Assembly: GCF_002222055.1 (NCBI RefSeq)
Contig: NZ_MUGS01000015.1
Location: forward strand, 62,001-126,000
DNA from: Flavobacterium araucananum
Lineage (GTDB): Bacteria > Bacteroidota > Bacteroidia > Flavobacteriales > Flavobacteriaceae
Direction: 5' to 3'
DNA: 64,000 bases
The translations under genes and the position numbers were made by a program. The notes under the pieces were generated by a model that saw nothing but the letters and a program-made list of their open reading frames with translations, was not told where the DNA came from and made no database searches. Below are positions 25,639 to 34,401 of the stretch, piece after piece; position 1 is the stretch's first letter; every line of letters starts with the position of its first letter.

Positions 25639-26999
25639 ACTGTCATTGAAAACAAATTTGTTTCCGGTGATTTTCTTTTTAGGTGCAGATCAAAAGCCAT
25701 ACAAATATTACGAACAAAAGGTCTTCCTGCATCTGTAATTTTGATTTTATTTTCTTCAATTACAATTAGTTGGTCTTTCTCTATTTCTTTTAAATCTGCC
25801 AAAACATTAGGGATTTCTTTAAAATATAATGCTTCATTACTCCAGGAAGTTTCAAATTCGCATGTTAAGTTTAAGATATGCTTTCTAATAATCAAATCCT
25901 CATTGGTTAAAATATGACCTTTTACAACAGGTAATTTATCATTTTCTAATAATTGATAATAGTCTTCTATACTTTTTGTGTTTTGAGCAAAACTGTACCA
26001 GCTATCGCTAATAGACGAAACACCTAAACCAATCATAAGTTGTGTTTTTGAAGCGCTGTATCCCATAAAATTACGATGCAGTTTTTTATGTTCTGTTGCT
26101 TTGTATAAACTATCAGATGCTAATGCAAAATGATCCATTCCTATTTCATGATAACCATTTTTAGAAAGCATTTGTTTTCCGGTTTCATACAATATGCGTT
26201 TTTCTGCATCTTTAGGGAGATTTTCGTCATTAAAACCACGTTGCCCGTTTCCTTTTATCCAAGGCACATGAGCATAGCTGTAAAAAGCCAAACGATCCGG
26301 TTTTAAGGAGTTTGTTTTTTCTACAGTATCAATTACATTTTCAATCGTTTGAAAAGGTAATCCAAATATAATATCGTGACCAATTGAAGTATAACCTATT
26401 TCTTTTGCCCAAAAAGTTACTTTTGCGACATTGTGAAAGGGCTGGATTCTGTGAATCGCTTTTTGAACTTTTTCTGCATAATCCTGAACACCAAAACTTA
26501 CCCGGCGAAAGCCTAAATCATATAATTTTTTAAGTTGTTCGTATGTAGTATTGTTAGGATGACCTTCAAAACTAAATTCATAATTTACGGCTTTCTCAGC
26601 TTTAGAAAATAGGGTATTGATAAGATGTTCTAAATTGCTCGTAGAGAAAAAGGTAGGAGTGCCTCCGCCTAAATGGATTTCTTTTATAATTGGTTTTTCG
26701 GGCAATAATTGGCAGTACATATCCCACTCTTTTAAGAGGGCTGTTATATAAACTTCTTCAACAGAATGATTTTTGGTAATGCGTTTATTGCAGCCACAAA
26801 AGGTGCACATACTTTCGCAAAAGGGTAAATGGATATACAAACTAATTCCGTTTTGAGAATTACTTTCTATAAATGCTCTCTGAAATGACTCTATCCACTT
26901 TTGCGCTGTAAAATCGCTTTCGTTCCAGTACGGAACAGTTGGATAACTTGTGTATCTGGGACCTGGGACATTGTACTTTTGAGTCAGAGAGATTTTCAT
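25635..26999 (-). CDS. hemN: Oxygen-independent coproporphyrinogen III oxidase
   Basis: A 454-residue radical SAM enzyme that converts coproporphyrinogen III to protoporphyrinogen IX without O2. I chose the ATG at 26999 (MKISLTQKYNVPGPRYTSYP) because the upstream TTG at 27023 lies within the -7 box. The 4Fe-4S site is C61-ESM-C65-TF-C68, followed by GCNKRITKN, the HemN-specific form. LGGGTPTFF is the SAM-binding glycine motif, and the C-terminal HemN domain contains MGYSASKTQLMIGLG. A Fnr-type box upstream fits low-oxygen induction and heme supply for the cbb3 oxidase. Confidence 0.96.
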   Translation of the reverse strand: MKISLTQKYNVPGPRYTSYPTVPYWNESDFTAQKWIESFQRAFIESNSQNGISLYIHLPFCESMCTFCGCNKRITKNHSVEEVYITALLKEWDMYCQLLPEKPIIKEIHLGGGTPTFFSTSNLEHLINTLFSKAEKAVNYEFSFEGHPNNTTYEQLKKLYDLGFRRVSFGVQDYAEKVQKAIHRIQPFHNVAKVTFWAKEIGYTSIGHDIIFGLPFQTIENVIDTVEKTNSLKPDRLAFYSYAHVPWIKGNGQRGFNDENLPKDAEKRILYETGKQMLSKNGYHEIGMDHFALASDSLYKATEHKKLHRNFMGYSASKTQLMIGLGVSSISDSWYSFAQNTKSIEDYYQLLENDKLPVVKGHILTNEDLIIRKHILNLTCEFETSWSNEALYFKEIPNVLADLKEIEKDQLIVIEENKIKITDAGRPFVRNICMAFDLHLKRKSPETNLFSMTV

Positions 27000-27020
27000 A
27001 AAGTCGGATTTTGTATCTGT

Positions 27021-27064
27021 CAAAATTAAAATTTATGAACCTCATATAAAATGACAAATATCAT
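27021..27064 (-). promoter_or_regulatory. Fnr-type box plus -7 box of hemN
   Basis: The palindrome is at 27051-27064 (ATGACAAATATCAT on the plus strand, centre 27057.5). On the minus strand TAATTTTG occupies 27028-27021, and its TTTG begins at 27024, 33.5 bp from the centre. This matches the ccoS promoter to the base. Transcription would start near 27016. Confidence 0.8.
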
Positions 27065-27071
27065 GTATCTA

Positions 27072-27105
27072 ACAAATAAAAAGAGACTCACCAGGAGCCT
27101 CTTTT
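27072..27105 (-). terminator. Terminator after the 158-residue membrane protein gene
   Basis: Read on the minus strand: AAAGAGGCTC, loop, GAGTCTCTTT (one G-U pair), then a U-rich tail. It lies just below the stop at 27119. Confidence 0.78.
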
Positions 27106-27118
27106 CTGAATTAAATAA

Positions 27119-27595
27119 CTAACGTGAAATAGAATCTTGGATGATTTTAAGCCATTTTTTTGCAAACTGATGGTCTTGATAAGCACTTATTTGTTTAATG
27201 CGGTCATCATCAAAATCATAGAATGGGATTGTAATTTTTTTAAGTGTTTCTTTTTCCTGAAATTCAAAATCAATTTTTATGATCGTGTCAGCATGTCCTT
27301 CTGTTGTCAAAACTAATTTGCATGACGAAACACTTTTTAAATCCAGATAGGTCGATTCCTGCTGATTAGGATTGAAATTCATTAAAATAAATTTTCGGTT
27401 TTTTTGATCTATCGTAAGCGTTTTATTGCTTTGAGATTCTGTTAAATCAAATTCTTCCGGATGAGTAGGATTGAACTTCTTTTTTATGGTTAAAATTTTT
27501 GTTTTGTTTGCAGCACTTGATCGTGCCGAAAAATAAATAGGAATGGCTACTATGATCGCAATCACAATACCAATTATGGTTACACTTGTTTCCAT
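27119..27595 (-). CDS. Hypothetical protein with N-terminal membrane anchor
   Basis: 158 residues, not recognised. Residues 4-23 form a membrane helix (TIIGIVIAIIVAIPIYF), followed by a small basic stretch and a soluble domain of about 130 residues rich in beta strands: repeated hydrophobic/charged alternation with FILMNFNPNQQESTYLDLKSV and ITIPFYDFDDD, ending in a helix KKWLKIIQDSI. It resembles a PH-like or lipocalin-like cytoplasmic domain in layout, but this is only a guess. It stands alone, upstream of and codirectional with hemN but separated by a terminator. Confidence 0.78.
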   Translation of the reverse strand: METSVTIIGIVIAIIVAIPIYFSARSSAANKTKILTIKKKFNPTHPEEFDLTESQSNKTLTIDQKNRKFILMNFNPNQQESTYLDLKSVSSCKLVLTTEGHADTIIKIDFEFQEKETLKKITIPFYDFDDDRIKQISAYQDHQFAKKWLKIIQDSISR

Positions 27596-27709
27596 TGTGG
27601 GTTTTAATATTTGATAAATTATGATGAAATAAGAACCGGTTTTCAGATTAGAAAATGGTTCAGTTTGTTAGAAAACAGATTGTTTTCTACTTGAAACTTC
27701 ATAAATTAT

Positions 27710-28057
27710 CTACCAGAAAAAATGGAAGGGATAGAGCATTAAAAGAACTTTCTTGCTCTGTGTTGCAAATTGATTTGCAAAGTTTGATGTTGATTTTACT
27801 GCTTTGTGCTGAGGAATCACCATCAATAAGGCATCAAACCATTTAACTAAGTTTGATGGGTTGGTTTTTATATTTGCTGCAAATTGATAATTTGCCTGCG
27901 GTTGTATAAAAGCTAATGAATCTGCGTGGTCGATAGAGAAATTGGAATCTGTTTTTTGCGTTTCATCTCTTTGTACAACAGACTCGTTTGCCTGAGTAGC
28001 AAAAAAGGCAATGATCAAAAGTGATACAAAAATAACGGCTTTACGAATCCAATTCAT
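27710..28057 (-). CDS. Hypothetical small secreted protein
   Basis: 115 residues, not recognised. Residues 5-23 make a signal peptide or anchor (KAVIFVSLLIIAFFATQA), followed by a polar segment without cysteine. The C-terminus is hydrophobic and aromatic (VLLMLYPFHFFW), which is unusual for a soluble export. It reads as an open frame with normal composition, but conservation cannot be judged here, so it could be a chance frame. No terminator is obvious after it. Confidence 0.5.
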   Translation of the reverse strand: MNWIRKAVIFVSLLIIAFFATQANESVVQRDETQKTDSNFSIDHADSLAFIQPQANYQFAANIKTNPSNLVKWFDALLMVIPQHKAVKSTSNFANQFATQSKKVLLMLYPFHFFW

Positions 28058-28130
28058 GGCGGCGAATTTAACTCATAAAATACAATTAAAGAAATTTTAA
28101 AGAATTAATTAACTTTAAATGTAGTCTTAT

Positions 28131-28175
28131 TATTTTATCCTCAACGTTTTGATAAATATAGTTGAGGATAAAATA
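28131..28175. terminator. Hairpin below the DoxX gene
   Basis: A 15-bp perfect inverted repeat (28131-28145 with 28161-28175), loop 15, starting 4 bp below the DoxX stop. There is no clean U run, so it may protect the 3' end rather than terminate. Confidence 0.55.
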
Positions 28176-28178
28176 AGA

Positions 28179-28601
28179 TTATTGTTGCATTTTAAAATAA
28201 TAATCAGCAGAATGTTTTCCACTTCCATAAAACAGGAAGAAAACACAAACCAATAAAATTACTATCGCCAATATTAAGTTTTCAGAATGCATGTGTCCCA
28301 TAAAATTAATAAGTATTGCCCCAAATAATATTGGTAATTGTGCGGCAATTGCCCAGCGGGTAAGTAATCCAAAAACGATCATTATACCTCCAATCATGTG
28401 AGCTGGTGCAATGTAATGTAATAAAAACATTCCGCCACCAAATTGATCTATAGGAGAAATTAAATCATGTAAATACTGAACGTTTGTTACAAATGAAACT
28501 CCTTTCATAAATAAAAAAACACCCAAAACAATACGTGCCAAATCTACTGGTAAATAAGTGTGCGCATTTGCCCATTTATTTAGACTTTTAACATTTTCCA
28601 T
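28179..28601 (-). CDS. DoxX-family membrane protein
   Basis: 140 residues with four membrane helices. The first has DLARIVLGVFLFMKGVSFV, with the family's R-x-x-L-G-x-x-F-x-x-x-G pattern. The third region, HYIAPAHMIGGIMIVFGLLTRWAI, carries the conserved G-G-x-x-x-x-x-G-L-x-T-R motif. Relatives are quinone or thiol-related membrane subunits (DoxD of thiosulfate:quinone oxidoreductase, MpbA-type), but most family members have no known role. Single gene. Confidence 0.88.
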   Translation of the reverse strand: MENVKSLNKWANAHTYLPVDLARIVLGVFLFMKGVSFVTNVQYLHDLISPIDQFGGGMFLLHYIAPAHMIGGIMIVFGLLTRWAIAAQLPILFGAILINFMGHMHSENLILAIVILLVCVFFLFYGSGKHSADYYFKMQQ

Positions 28602-28720
28602 GATACTACTGATTAAAAATTACATATAAAGTTACTAATTTTTAATGAAATATTTGTTTTTAAGTATCTGAAAGTGAGATTTTTGTATTTTTTTAACGTA
28701 ACAATGAAATTTTACAAAAT

Positions 28721-30349
28721 TTATACCTGAATAACTCCAAGATTAAATTGTTTTTGAATAGGAGCGTGATTAGCCGCTTCGATGCCCATCGAAATCCAGG
28801 TACGGGTATCTAAAGGATCAATAATAGCGTCTGTCCATAATCTGGAAGCAGCATAATAAGGTGAAGTTTGCTCATCATATCGTGCTTTTATTTTATTAAA
28901 AAGTTCTGTTTCTTTGGCTTCGTCTACAATTTCTCCTTTTGCTTTAAGCGAAGAAGCTTCAATTTGCGCTAAAACCTTTGCAGCCTGAGTCCCGCCCATA
29001 ACGGCAAGTTCTGCACTTGGCCAGGCAAAAATTAATCTCGGATCATAAGCTTTTCCACACATGGCATAATTTCCTGCTCCATACGAGTTACCAACAATTA
29101 CTGTAAATTTTGGAACTACAGAATTACTAACGGCATTAACCATTTTAGCACCATCTTTTATAATCCCGCCATGCTCCGACTTTGATCCTACCATGAAACC
29201 GGTAACATCCTGTACAAAGACTAACGGAATTTTCTTTTGATTGCAATTGGCAATAAAACGAGTCGCTTTATCAGCACTATCAGAGTATATAACACCACCA
29301 AATTGCATTTCGCCTTTTTTGGTTTTTACTACTTTTCTTTGATTGGCAACAATTCCCACAGCCCAGCCATCGATTCTGGCATAACCCGTAATTATTGTTT
29401 GACCGTAGCCCTCTTTGTAGGCTTCGAACTCTGAATTATCTACCAAACGATTGATGATTTCCATCATATCATATTGCTCATTTCTGGCTTTTGGCAGAAT
29501 TCCGTATATAGCTGCTGGGTCTAAAGCAGGTTTTTCGGCTTTTATCCGGTTATATCCTGCTTTGTCATAATCACCTATTTTATCTACAATGTTTTTTATT
29601 TTGTCTAACGCATCTTTATCATCTTTGGCTTTATAATCAGTAACTCCCGAAATTTCGCAGTGTGTTGTTGCGCCACCCAAAGTTTCATTGTCAATGGTTT
29701 CTCCAATCGCAGCTTTTACAAGATAACTTCCGGCAAGGAAAATACTTCCCGTTTTGTCAACAATCAAAGCCTCGTCGCTCATAATAGGCAAGTAAGCGCC
29801 ACCAGCAACACAACTCCCCATTACGGCAGCGATTTGAGTGATTCCCATACTGCTCATTTGTGCATTATTTCTAAAAATTCTGCCAAAATGCTCTTTGTCC
29901 GGAAAAATTTCATCCTGAAGCGGCAAATAAACACCTGCACTATCTACCAAATAAATAATTGGCAATCTGTTTTCCATTGCAATTTCCTGTGCACGAAGAT
30001 TTTTCTTTCCGGTAATAGGGAACCAGGCACCGGCTTTTACAGTAGCATCATTTGCAACAACAATACATTGTTTGCCTCTTATATATCCTATTTTGATGAC
30101 AACTCCACCAGACGGGCAACCACCATGCTCCGCATACATACCATCTCCAACAAAACCTCCAATTTCAATACTTTTTGAGCCTTCGTCCAGCAAATATGCG
30201 ATACGTTCGCGAGCTGTCATTTTACCTTCGGCATGCAGTTTTTCTATACGTTTTTCGCCTCCGCCTAATTTTACTTTAGCAAATCTTTGTTTTAAGTCTG
30301 AAAGTAATAGTTTATTGTGATCTTCGTTTTTATTGAAGTTTAAATCCAT
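28721..30349 (-). CDS. Acyl-CoA carboxylase, carboxyltransferase (beta) subunit
   Basis: A 542-residue biotin-dependent carboxyltransferase of the crotonase-like fold, in two halves. The N-terminal half has ARERIAYLLDEGS, GGCPSGGVV and GSCVAGGAYLPIMSDEALIV (oxyanion hole glycines). The C-terminal half has GFMVGSKSEHGGIIKDGAKM and NSYGAGNYAMCGKAYDPRL, the MCC/PCC signature. It is closest in pattern to methylcrotonyl-CoA carboxylase beta (leucine breakdown), but geranyl- or propionyl-CoA cannot be excluded. The partner biotin carboxylase subunit is not adjacent, so it must be encoded elsewhere. Confidence 0.9.
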   Translation of the reverse strand: MDLNFNKNEDHNKLLLSDLKQRFAKVKLGGGEKRIEKLHAEGKMTARERIAYLLDEGSKSIEIGGFVGDGMYAEHGGCPSGGVVIKIGYIRGKQCIVVANDATVKAGAWFPITGKKNLRAQEIAMENRLPIIYLVDSAGVYLPLQDEIFPDKEHFGRIFRNNAQMSSMGITQIAAVMGSCVAGGAYLPIMSDEALIVDKTGSIFLAGSYLVKAAIGETIDNETLGGATTHCEISGVTDYKAKDDKDALDKIKNIVDKIGDYDKAGYNRIKAEKPALDPAAIYGILPKARNEQYDMMEIINRLVDNSEFEAYKEGYGQTIITGYARIDGWAVGIVANQRKVVKTKKGEMQFGGVIYSDSADKATRFIANCNQKKIPLVFVQDVTGFMVGSKSEHGGIIKDGAKMVNAVSNSVVPKFTVIVGNSYGAGNYAMCGKAYDPRLIFAWPSAELAVMGGTQAAKVLAQIEASSLKAKGEIVDEAKETELFNKIKARYDEQTSPYYAASRLWTDAIIDPLDTRTWISMGIEAANHAPIQKQFNLGVIQV

Positions 30350-30591
30350 GATATAGTATTGTTTTTACAAAATAGTGTTGGCTAATTTACAAAATCAATT
30401 GAAATTGACACTATAAAATAGTATCTGAAGATGAAATAAAAAGGAGTTACTGATCTTCAAAATTTAAAAATTTTGAGGAAATAAATAAGCAGTTTTTATC
30501 TCCTTTCAAAAAAAAGGAACCTATTGGTAATTGTTGCTTCTAAATAGCTGAATTTGTTTTGCTTCTTTTTTTTATCTTTATTTGTTATTTC

Positions 30592-30605
30592 ATACCAACT
30601 AGTAT
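30592..30605 (+). promoter_or_regulatory. Possible second TetR operator (autoregulation)
   Basis: ATACCAACTAGTAT matches the core of the operator at 31214-31235 at 11 of 14 positions and lies 5 bp before the TetR ATG. Weak by itself; the similarity to the stronger site makes it plausible. Confidence 0.45.
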
Positions 30606-30610
30606 TTTTT

Positions 30611-31201
30611 ATGTCCAAAGCTGCCAACACCCGACTTACAATTCTTAATAAAGCATTTGAGCTAATTTATTCAAAAGGATATCAAACCACAAGTATCGAT
30701 GATATTATAGCTACTACTCAGGTTACAAAAGGAGCTTTTTATTATCATTTTAAGACAAAAGATGAAATGGGAGTTGCCATTATCGATGAGATTTTAAAAC
30801 CTACAATGCTAGAAAGTTTTATACAACCTATTCAAGACTCAAAAGATCCTGTTATTGATTTGTATAATATGATTTCGTATTTGCTGCTTGAAGATCCTTT
30901 TTTGCAAGTACAGTATGGTTGCCCCGTTGGGAACTTGACTCAGGAGATGACACCCTGGAACAATCAGTTTAGTAAAGCTCTGGCAGAATTGGTAGAGCAA
31001 TGGCAACAAACTATTGAAAAAGCGATTTTGAATGCGCAGGATTCCGGATTGGTCAGGAAAGATGTGAATGGCCAACAAGTAGCCTTCTTTATCATGTCAG
31101 GATATTGGGGGATACGAAATTTTGGAAAACTTCAGGATAATAATAATAGTTATATTTCTTATTTAAAGGAATTTAAAAATTATTTAAACAGCCTTAAATG
31201 A
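30611..31201 (+). CDS. TetR-family repressor
   Basis: 196 residues from the ATG at 30611; the longer frame adds a hydrophobic N-terminus unlikely for a DNA-binding protein. The DNA-binding domain is LTILNKAFELIYSKGYQTTSIDDIIATTQVTKGAFYYHFKTKDE, split here as helix 1 plus the helix-turn-helix with the GAFYYHF signature. The C-terminal part (about residues 60-190) is the ligand and dimer domain. A Cys in YGCPVGNL marks the AcrR/YxaF-like subgroup with a C-terminal TetR_C domain. The adjacent 22-bp palindrome is the probable operator controlling the next three genes. Confidence 0.92.
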   Translation: MSKAANTRLTILNKAFELIYSKGYQTTSIDDIIATTQVTKGAFYYHFKTKDEMGVAIIDEILKPTMLESFIQPIQDSKDPVIDLYNMISYLLLEDPFLQVQYGCPVGNLTQEMTPWNNQFSKALAELVEQWQQTIEKAILNAQDSGLVRKDVNGQQVAFFIMSGYWGIRNFGKLQDNNNSYISYLKEFKNYLNSLK

Positions 31202-31213
31202 TTTTTAAACATA

Positions 31214-31248
31214 AAACATACTACTTAGTATGTTTTTGAATATATTTG
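31214..31248 (+). promoter_or_regulatory. TetR operator and -7 box of the membrane operon
   Basis: A palindrome with 10-bp arms (31214-31223 and 31226-31235) and a 2-bp centre; core ACATACTA-CT-TAGTATGT. The -7 box TATATTTG follows at 31241-31248. The operator sits directly upstream of the -7 box, where a bound repressor blocks polymerase. Confidence 0.8.
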
Positions 31249-31269
31249 CATTGTCTTAATTTTAAAACA

Positions 31270-31728
31270 ATGTATACAACGTTATTATTTTGCCATTCGA
31301 TTCTGCGATGGTTTGTTTTAGGAAGCTTATTATACTCCATTTTTATCGCTTACAAAGGGTATAGTTTACAACTAATCTTTACAAAAAGAGATAATTTAAT
31401 ACGGCATTGGACTGCAACAATTGCTCATATTCAATTAATTTTTGGAATATTAATATATGTGCAAAGCCCGATTGTAAAATATTTTTGGATAAATTTTTCA
31501 GTTGCCATTCAAAATATTGATGCTGCCTTTTTTGGTTTAATACACATTTTTTTAATGCTCACTTCGATTGTTTTAATAACGATTGGTTCCGCTTTGGCAA
31601 AAAGAAAAGTCAATGATCCTGATAAATTCAAAACCATGCTAATTTGGTTTTCTATTGCCTTAGTCATCATTTTTTTAGCGATTCCATGGCCCTTTTCATT
31701 TTTAGCAAACAGACCTTACTTTAGATAA
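31270..31728 (+). CDS. Small integral membrane protein (four to five helices)
   Basis: 152 residues from the ATG at 31270, the first start after the promoter. Hydrophobic helices at about residues 8-30, 46-64, 86-108 and 122-142. Several histidines lie at helix edges (FCHSILRWFVL, HWTATIAHIQL, LIHIFLMLTS), a pattern seen in small cytochrome b or CopD-like proteins, but no confident heme motif is present. It is the first gene under the TetR operator. Function unknown. Confidence 0.78.
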   Translation: MYTTLLFCHSILRWFVLGSLLYSIFIAYKGYSLQLIFTKRDNLIRHWTATIAHIQLIFGILIYVQSPIVKYFWINFSVAIQNIDAAFFGLIHIFLMLTSIVLITIGSALAKRKVNDPDKFKTMLIWFSIALVIIFLAIPWPFSFLANRPYFR

Positions 31729-31734
31729 ATTTTT

Positions 31735-32049
31735 ATGATACACTTATTACACACAAATACCGGAAGATTACGAATTATAGGCTTTCTCGAAGGGGTTTCC
31801 TTATTGACTTTACTTTTTATAGCTGTTCCATTAAAATATATTTTTGAAATGCCTTTTCTAACCAGACCCATCGGGACAATTCATGGTGCTTTATTTTTGC
31901 TCTTTATTTTTAATGCCTTAAGTGTGGGTGTAGAGCAAAATTGGAAGTTTAGAGATACAACCTGGAAAGTACTTTTGGCATGTATGATTCCGTTTGGAAC
32001 TTTTTATATTGATTCTAAAATTCTAAGTAAAATTAAAAACCATTCGTAA
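31735..32049 (+). CDS. DUF3817 membrane protein
   Basis: 104 residues with three membrane helices. RLRIIGFLEGVSLLTLLFIAVPLKY and RPIGTIHGALFLLFIFNAL are the DUF3817 marks: G-x-x-E-G-x-S-x-L in helix 1 and G-x-x-H-G in helix 2. The family is widespread; its members are small integral membrane proteins without known activity. It is 6 bp after the previous gene and 2 bp before the next. Confidence 0.85.
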   Translation: MIHLLHTNTGRLRIIGFLEGVSLLTLLFIAVPLKYIFEMPFLTRPIGTIHGALFLLFIFNALSVGVEQNWKFRDTTWKVLLACMIPFGTFYIDSKILSKIKNHS

Positions 32050-32051
32050 CT

Positions 32052-32258
32052 ATGATTTTTGTATTTAAAACAAACGTTGATAGTATATCAAAAGTAAAGA
32101 GAATTGCACCTAAATTAAATCAGCTATTCCCAAATTCAAAATGGAACTTTGATCTTGAAGACTGCGATAATATTTTGCGATTTGAGTGTAAAGATAATAT
32201 TATCGAGAAAGTAATTTTTTTAATGAAAGTTGTTGGCTTTGAATGTGAAGCTTTATAA
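32052..32258 (+). CDS. Small heavy-metal-domain-like protein
   Basis: 68 residues with a beta-alpha-beta-beta-alpha-beta pattern of the HMA/ferredoxin-like fold (MIFVFKTNV, SISKVKRIAPKLNQLFP, WNFDLEDCDNILRFEC, IIEKVIFLMKVVGFECEAL). The metal motif CxxC of true HMA domains is absent at its normal loop, though three cysteines are present. It closes the TetR-controlled operon and may bind a partner rather than a metal. The fold assignment is inference. Confidence 0.7.
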   Translation: MIFVFKTNVDSISKVKRIAPKLNQLFPNSKWNFDLEDCDNILRFECKDNIIEKVIFLMKVVGFECEAL

Positions 32259-32261
32259 AAC

Positions 32262-32293
32262 AAAAAAACAGAAGCTTTCGCTTCTGTTTTTTT
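32262..32293. terminator. Strong bidirectional terminator
   Basis: ACAGAAGC (32268-32275), loop TTTC, GCTTCTGT (32280-32287), extended by A-T pairs and flanked by T runs on both strands. It serves the TetR operon and the convergent lpxD. Confidence 0.9.
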
Positions 32294-32310
32294 TATATCG
32301 ATATTGTATC

Positions 32311-33309
32311 TTATTTTTTAGAATCGCAAACCATTCTTTTAAGAATAGCCCATTGTTTTAAGGCATCACGAGCTTCGACAGCAGGATATCCCAACATTGT
32401 TTTACCGGCAGGTACATCACCAACGACACCTGAACCAGCACCTACAATTGCACCATCGCCAATTTTGGTATGATCTTTTATAGAAGCGCTTCCGCCAATA
32501 ATTACACCATTTCCTAAAGTTACAGAACCGGCTAAACCACTGTTTCCGGCCATAATACAAAATTTACCTAATTTACTATTATGTCCAATTTGAACTAAAT
32601 TATCAATTTTGCATCCGTCACCAAGAACAGTTGAGCTAAATTTTCCGCGATCCACGCAAGTGTTTGCTCCAATTTCAACTCCGTTTCCAATAATTACATT
32701 TCCAATTTGGGGAATTTTAACTAATCCTTTTTCACTGCAAGGGCGAAATCCAAAACCGTCTGCACCTATTGTTGCATTGGGATGTATGATACAATCATTA
32801 CCAATATGACAACGTTCTCTAACGACAGTTCCGGACCAAATGATTGTATTTTTACCAATAGTACATTCGTCTAAAATAGTAACATTTGGATAAATCGTGA
32901 CATTTGCACCAATTTCAACTTTTGGACCAATATAACATCCTGCACCAATTCGTGCACCCTCGCCAATAATAGCGGTTTCATCAACATTTGCTGATTTATG
33001 AATGTTGTTACGGAAAATTGGAGTAGGTGGGGCAAAAAGGGCTAAAATTTGAGACATCGCCAAATCTGCATTTTTTACTTTAATAAAAGCACGATTGTTT
33101 CCAGGTTCAATAGAAATGTCTTCATTTACAACCGCAATTGAAGCTTTTGATCCTTCCCAGAATTTTTCATATTTTTTATTTCCTATAAATGAAATTTCAG
33201 AAGTAGTCGCTTTTTCTAATTGTTCTGTTGCTGTTATGCTTTGCGAAGTTGTGCCGTAAATTACGCCATTGATAACTTCATTAATTTCGTGAATTGAATA
33301 GGATTTCAT
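32311..33309 (-). CDS. lpxD: UDP-3-O-(3-hydroxyacyl)glucosamine N-acyltransferase
   Basis: A 332-residue enzyme adding the N-linked 3-hydroxyacyl chain to UDP-acyl-glucosamine in lipid A synthesis, in the cytoplasm. Residues 1-95 form the uridine-binding domain ([13 protein letters not shown]). From about residue 105 hexapeptide repeats build a left-handed beta-helix ([38 protein letters not shown]). The catalytic His lies in [12 protein letters not shown] (about residue 240). The C-terminal helix ends WAILKRM. It stands alone, away from lpxA/lpxC. Confidence 0.96.
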   Translation of the reverse strand: MKSYSIHEINEVINGVIYGTTSQSITATEQLEKATTSEISFIGNKKYEKFWEGSKASIAVVNEDISIEPGNNRAFIKVKNADLAMSQILALFAPPTPIFRNNIHKSANVDETAIIGEGARIGAGCYIGPKVEIGANVTIYPNVTILDECTIGKNTIIWSGTVVRERCHIGNDCIIHPNATIGADGFGFRPCSEKGLVKIPQIGNVIIGNGVEIGANTCVDRGKFSSTVLGDGCKIDNLVQIGHNSKLGKFCIMAGNSGLAGSVTLGNGVIIGGSASIKDHTKIGDGAIVGAGSGVVGDVPAGKTMLGYPAVEARDALKQWAILKRMVCDSKK

Positions 33310-33941
33310 TGAAATGAATTTAATTGATTTAGGGGTTATTTCGCACCAAATAAAATCAATTAGATTTAAATTACCTAATCTTATTTTGAAGTTTTTTAAA
33401 TAGTATTTTAAATAATAGTTTAAATATTACAAATTTAACATTAAATCTATTAATTTATTGATTGTTTTTGAATTATTACAGATCGTAAAACCTTCTTGTC
33501 AAACTATTTGTAAGTTTTTAAATGTCTTTTTGTAGCCAGCAAAATTAAAATTGGAGACCGGATTGGTTCTACGCTATCTTATTTTAAATCAGTTGATTTT
33601 AGAGTGTTTTTATGCTGGATTCATGCTGCTGTTGATGGTATAAGGAACTTAGTATTTTGTAAGTTTCTCTTAAGCCTTTTTCGATATATTCTTTTTTTGA
33701 AAAAATTCAGGAATTGATTTGTGTTAAATAATCAAAATGAAGAATTTATTTTTAATTTTTTCGACCTGCTTTTTAATTTAACTTTAGGTATTGCTAAAGT
33801 TGGTAGGTTAAAACTTACTTGATGGCTGTTTTTTAATTTTTTTAAAAGGTCATCAAAACGGTTTTTTAACCTCATTATAGGTTTACAACTTTAATTTAAA
33901 AAAAAAGCGATTCACTCTGGGAGGAATCGCTTTTAGTATAT
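33310..33941. other. Long intergenic region, mostly empty
   Basis: 632 AT-rich bases upstream of lpxD and downstream of msrB. It holds the msrB terminator (33903-33934). A 14-codon frame at 33737-33781 begins like a signal peptide (MKNLFLIFSTCFLI then stop) and is followed by a small inverted repeat CTTTAG/CTAAAG. I see no other gene. Confidence 0.6.
33903..33934 (-). terminator. Terminator of msrB
   Basis: An 11-bp perfect stem (33903-33913 with 33924-33934), followed on the minus strand by a U run. Confidence 0.88.
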
Positions 33942-34388
33942 TTATTCTTTTATTTTAGATAATGATATTGCGTTGATGCAATAGCGTAAACCACTTGGTT
34001 CAGGGCCATCAGGAAAAATGTGCCCCAGATGTGCATCGCAGGTATTGCAAACGACTTCTACACGAATCATTCCGTATGATTTGTCAGCGTGATAAGCAAT
34101 CGCATTTTCTTTTAAGGGTTGAGTAAAAGAAGGCCAGCCTGTTCCTGATTCAAATTTTTCGCTGGCGTCAAAAAGTAAAGTACCACAGCATTTGCATTCG
34201 TATATTCCAGGATCGAATAAGCTGCAAAGCTCAGAACTAAAGGATCTTTCGGTACCTTTTAAACGTGTTACCTGAAATTCTTCCGGCGTTAAAATTTGTT
34301 TCCATTCTTCAGGAGTTTTCTCGACTCTTTTTTCAGGAACTGGATTTCCTTTATTTGTATAACGAATTATATCTGCCCATTTAATCAT
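33942..34388 (-). CDS. msrB: Peptide-methionine (R)-S-oxide reductase
   Basis: A 148-residue repair enzyme that reduces methionine-R-sulfoxide in proteins. The zinc-binding CxxC pairs are CKCCG (about residue 70) and CNTCDAHLGH. The fold motif SGTGWPSF is present. The catalytic cysteine is in RYCINA near the C-terminus. There is no signal peptide, so it is cytoplasmic. It lies about 90 bp below prfB, separated by short tandem repeats. Confidence 0.95.
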   Translation of the reverse strand: MIKWADIIRYTNKGNPVPEKRVEKTPEEWKQILTPEEFQVTRLKGTERSFSSELCSLFDPGIYECKCCGTLLFDASEKFESGTGWPSFTQPLKENAIAYHADKSYGMIRVEVVCNTCDAHLGHIFPDGPEPSGLRYCINAISLSKIKE

Positions 34389-34401
34389 AACTTTTTTATT
34401 T

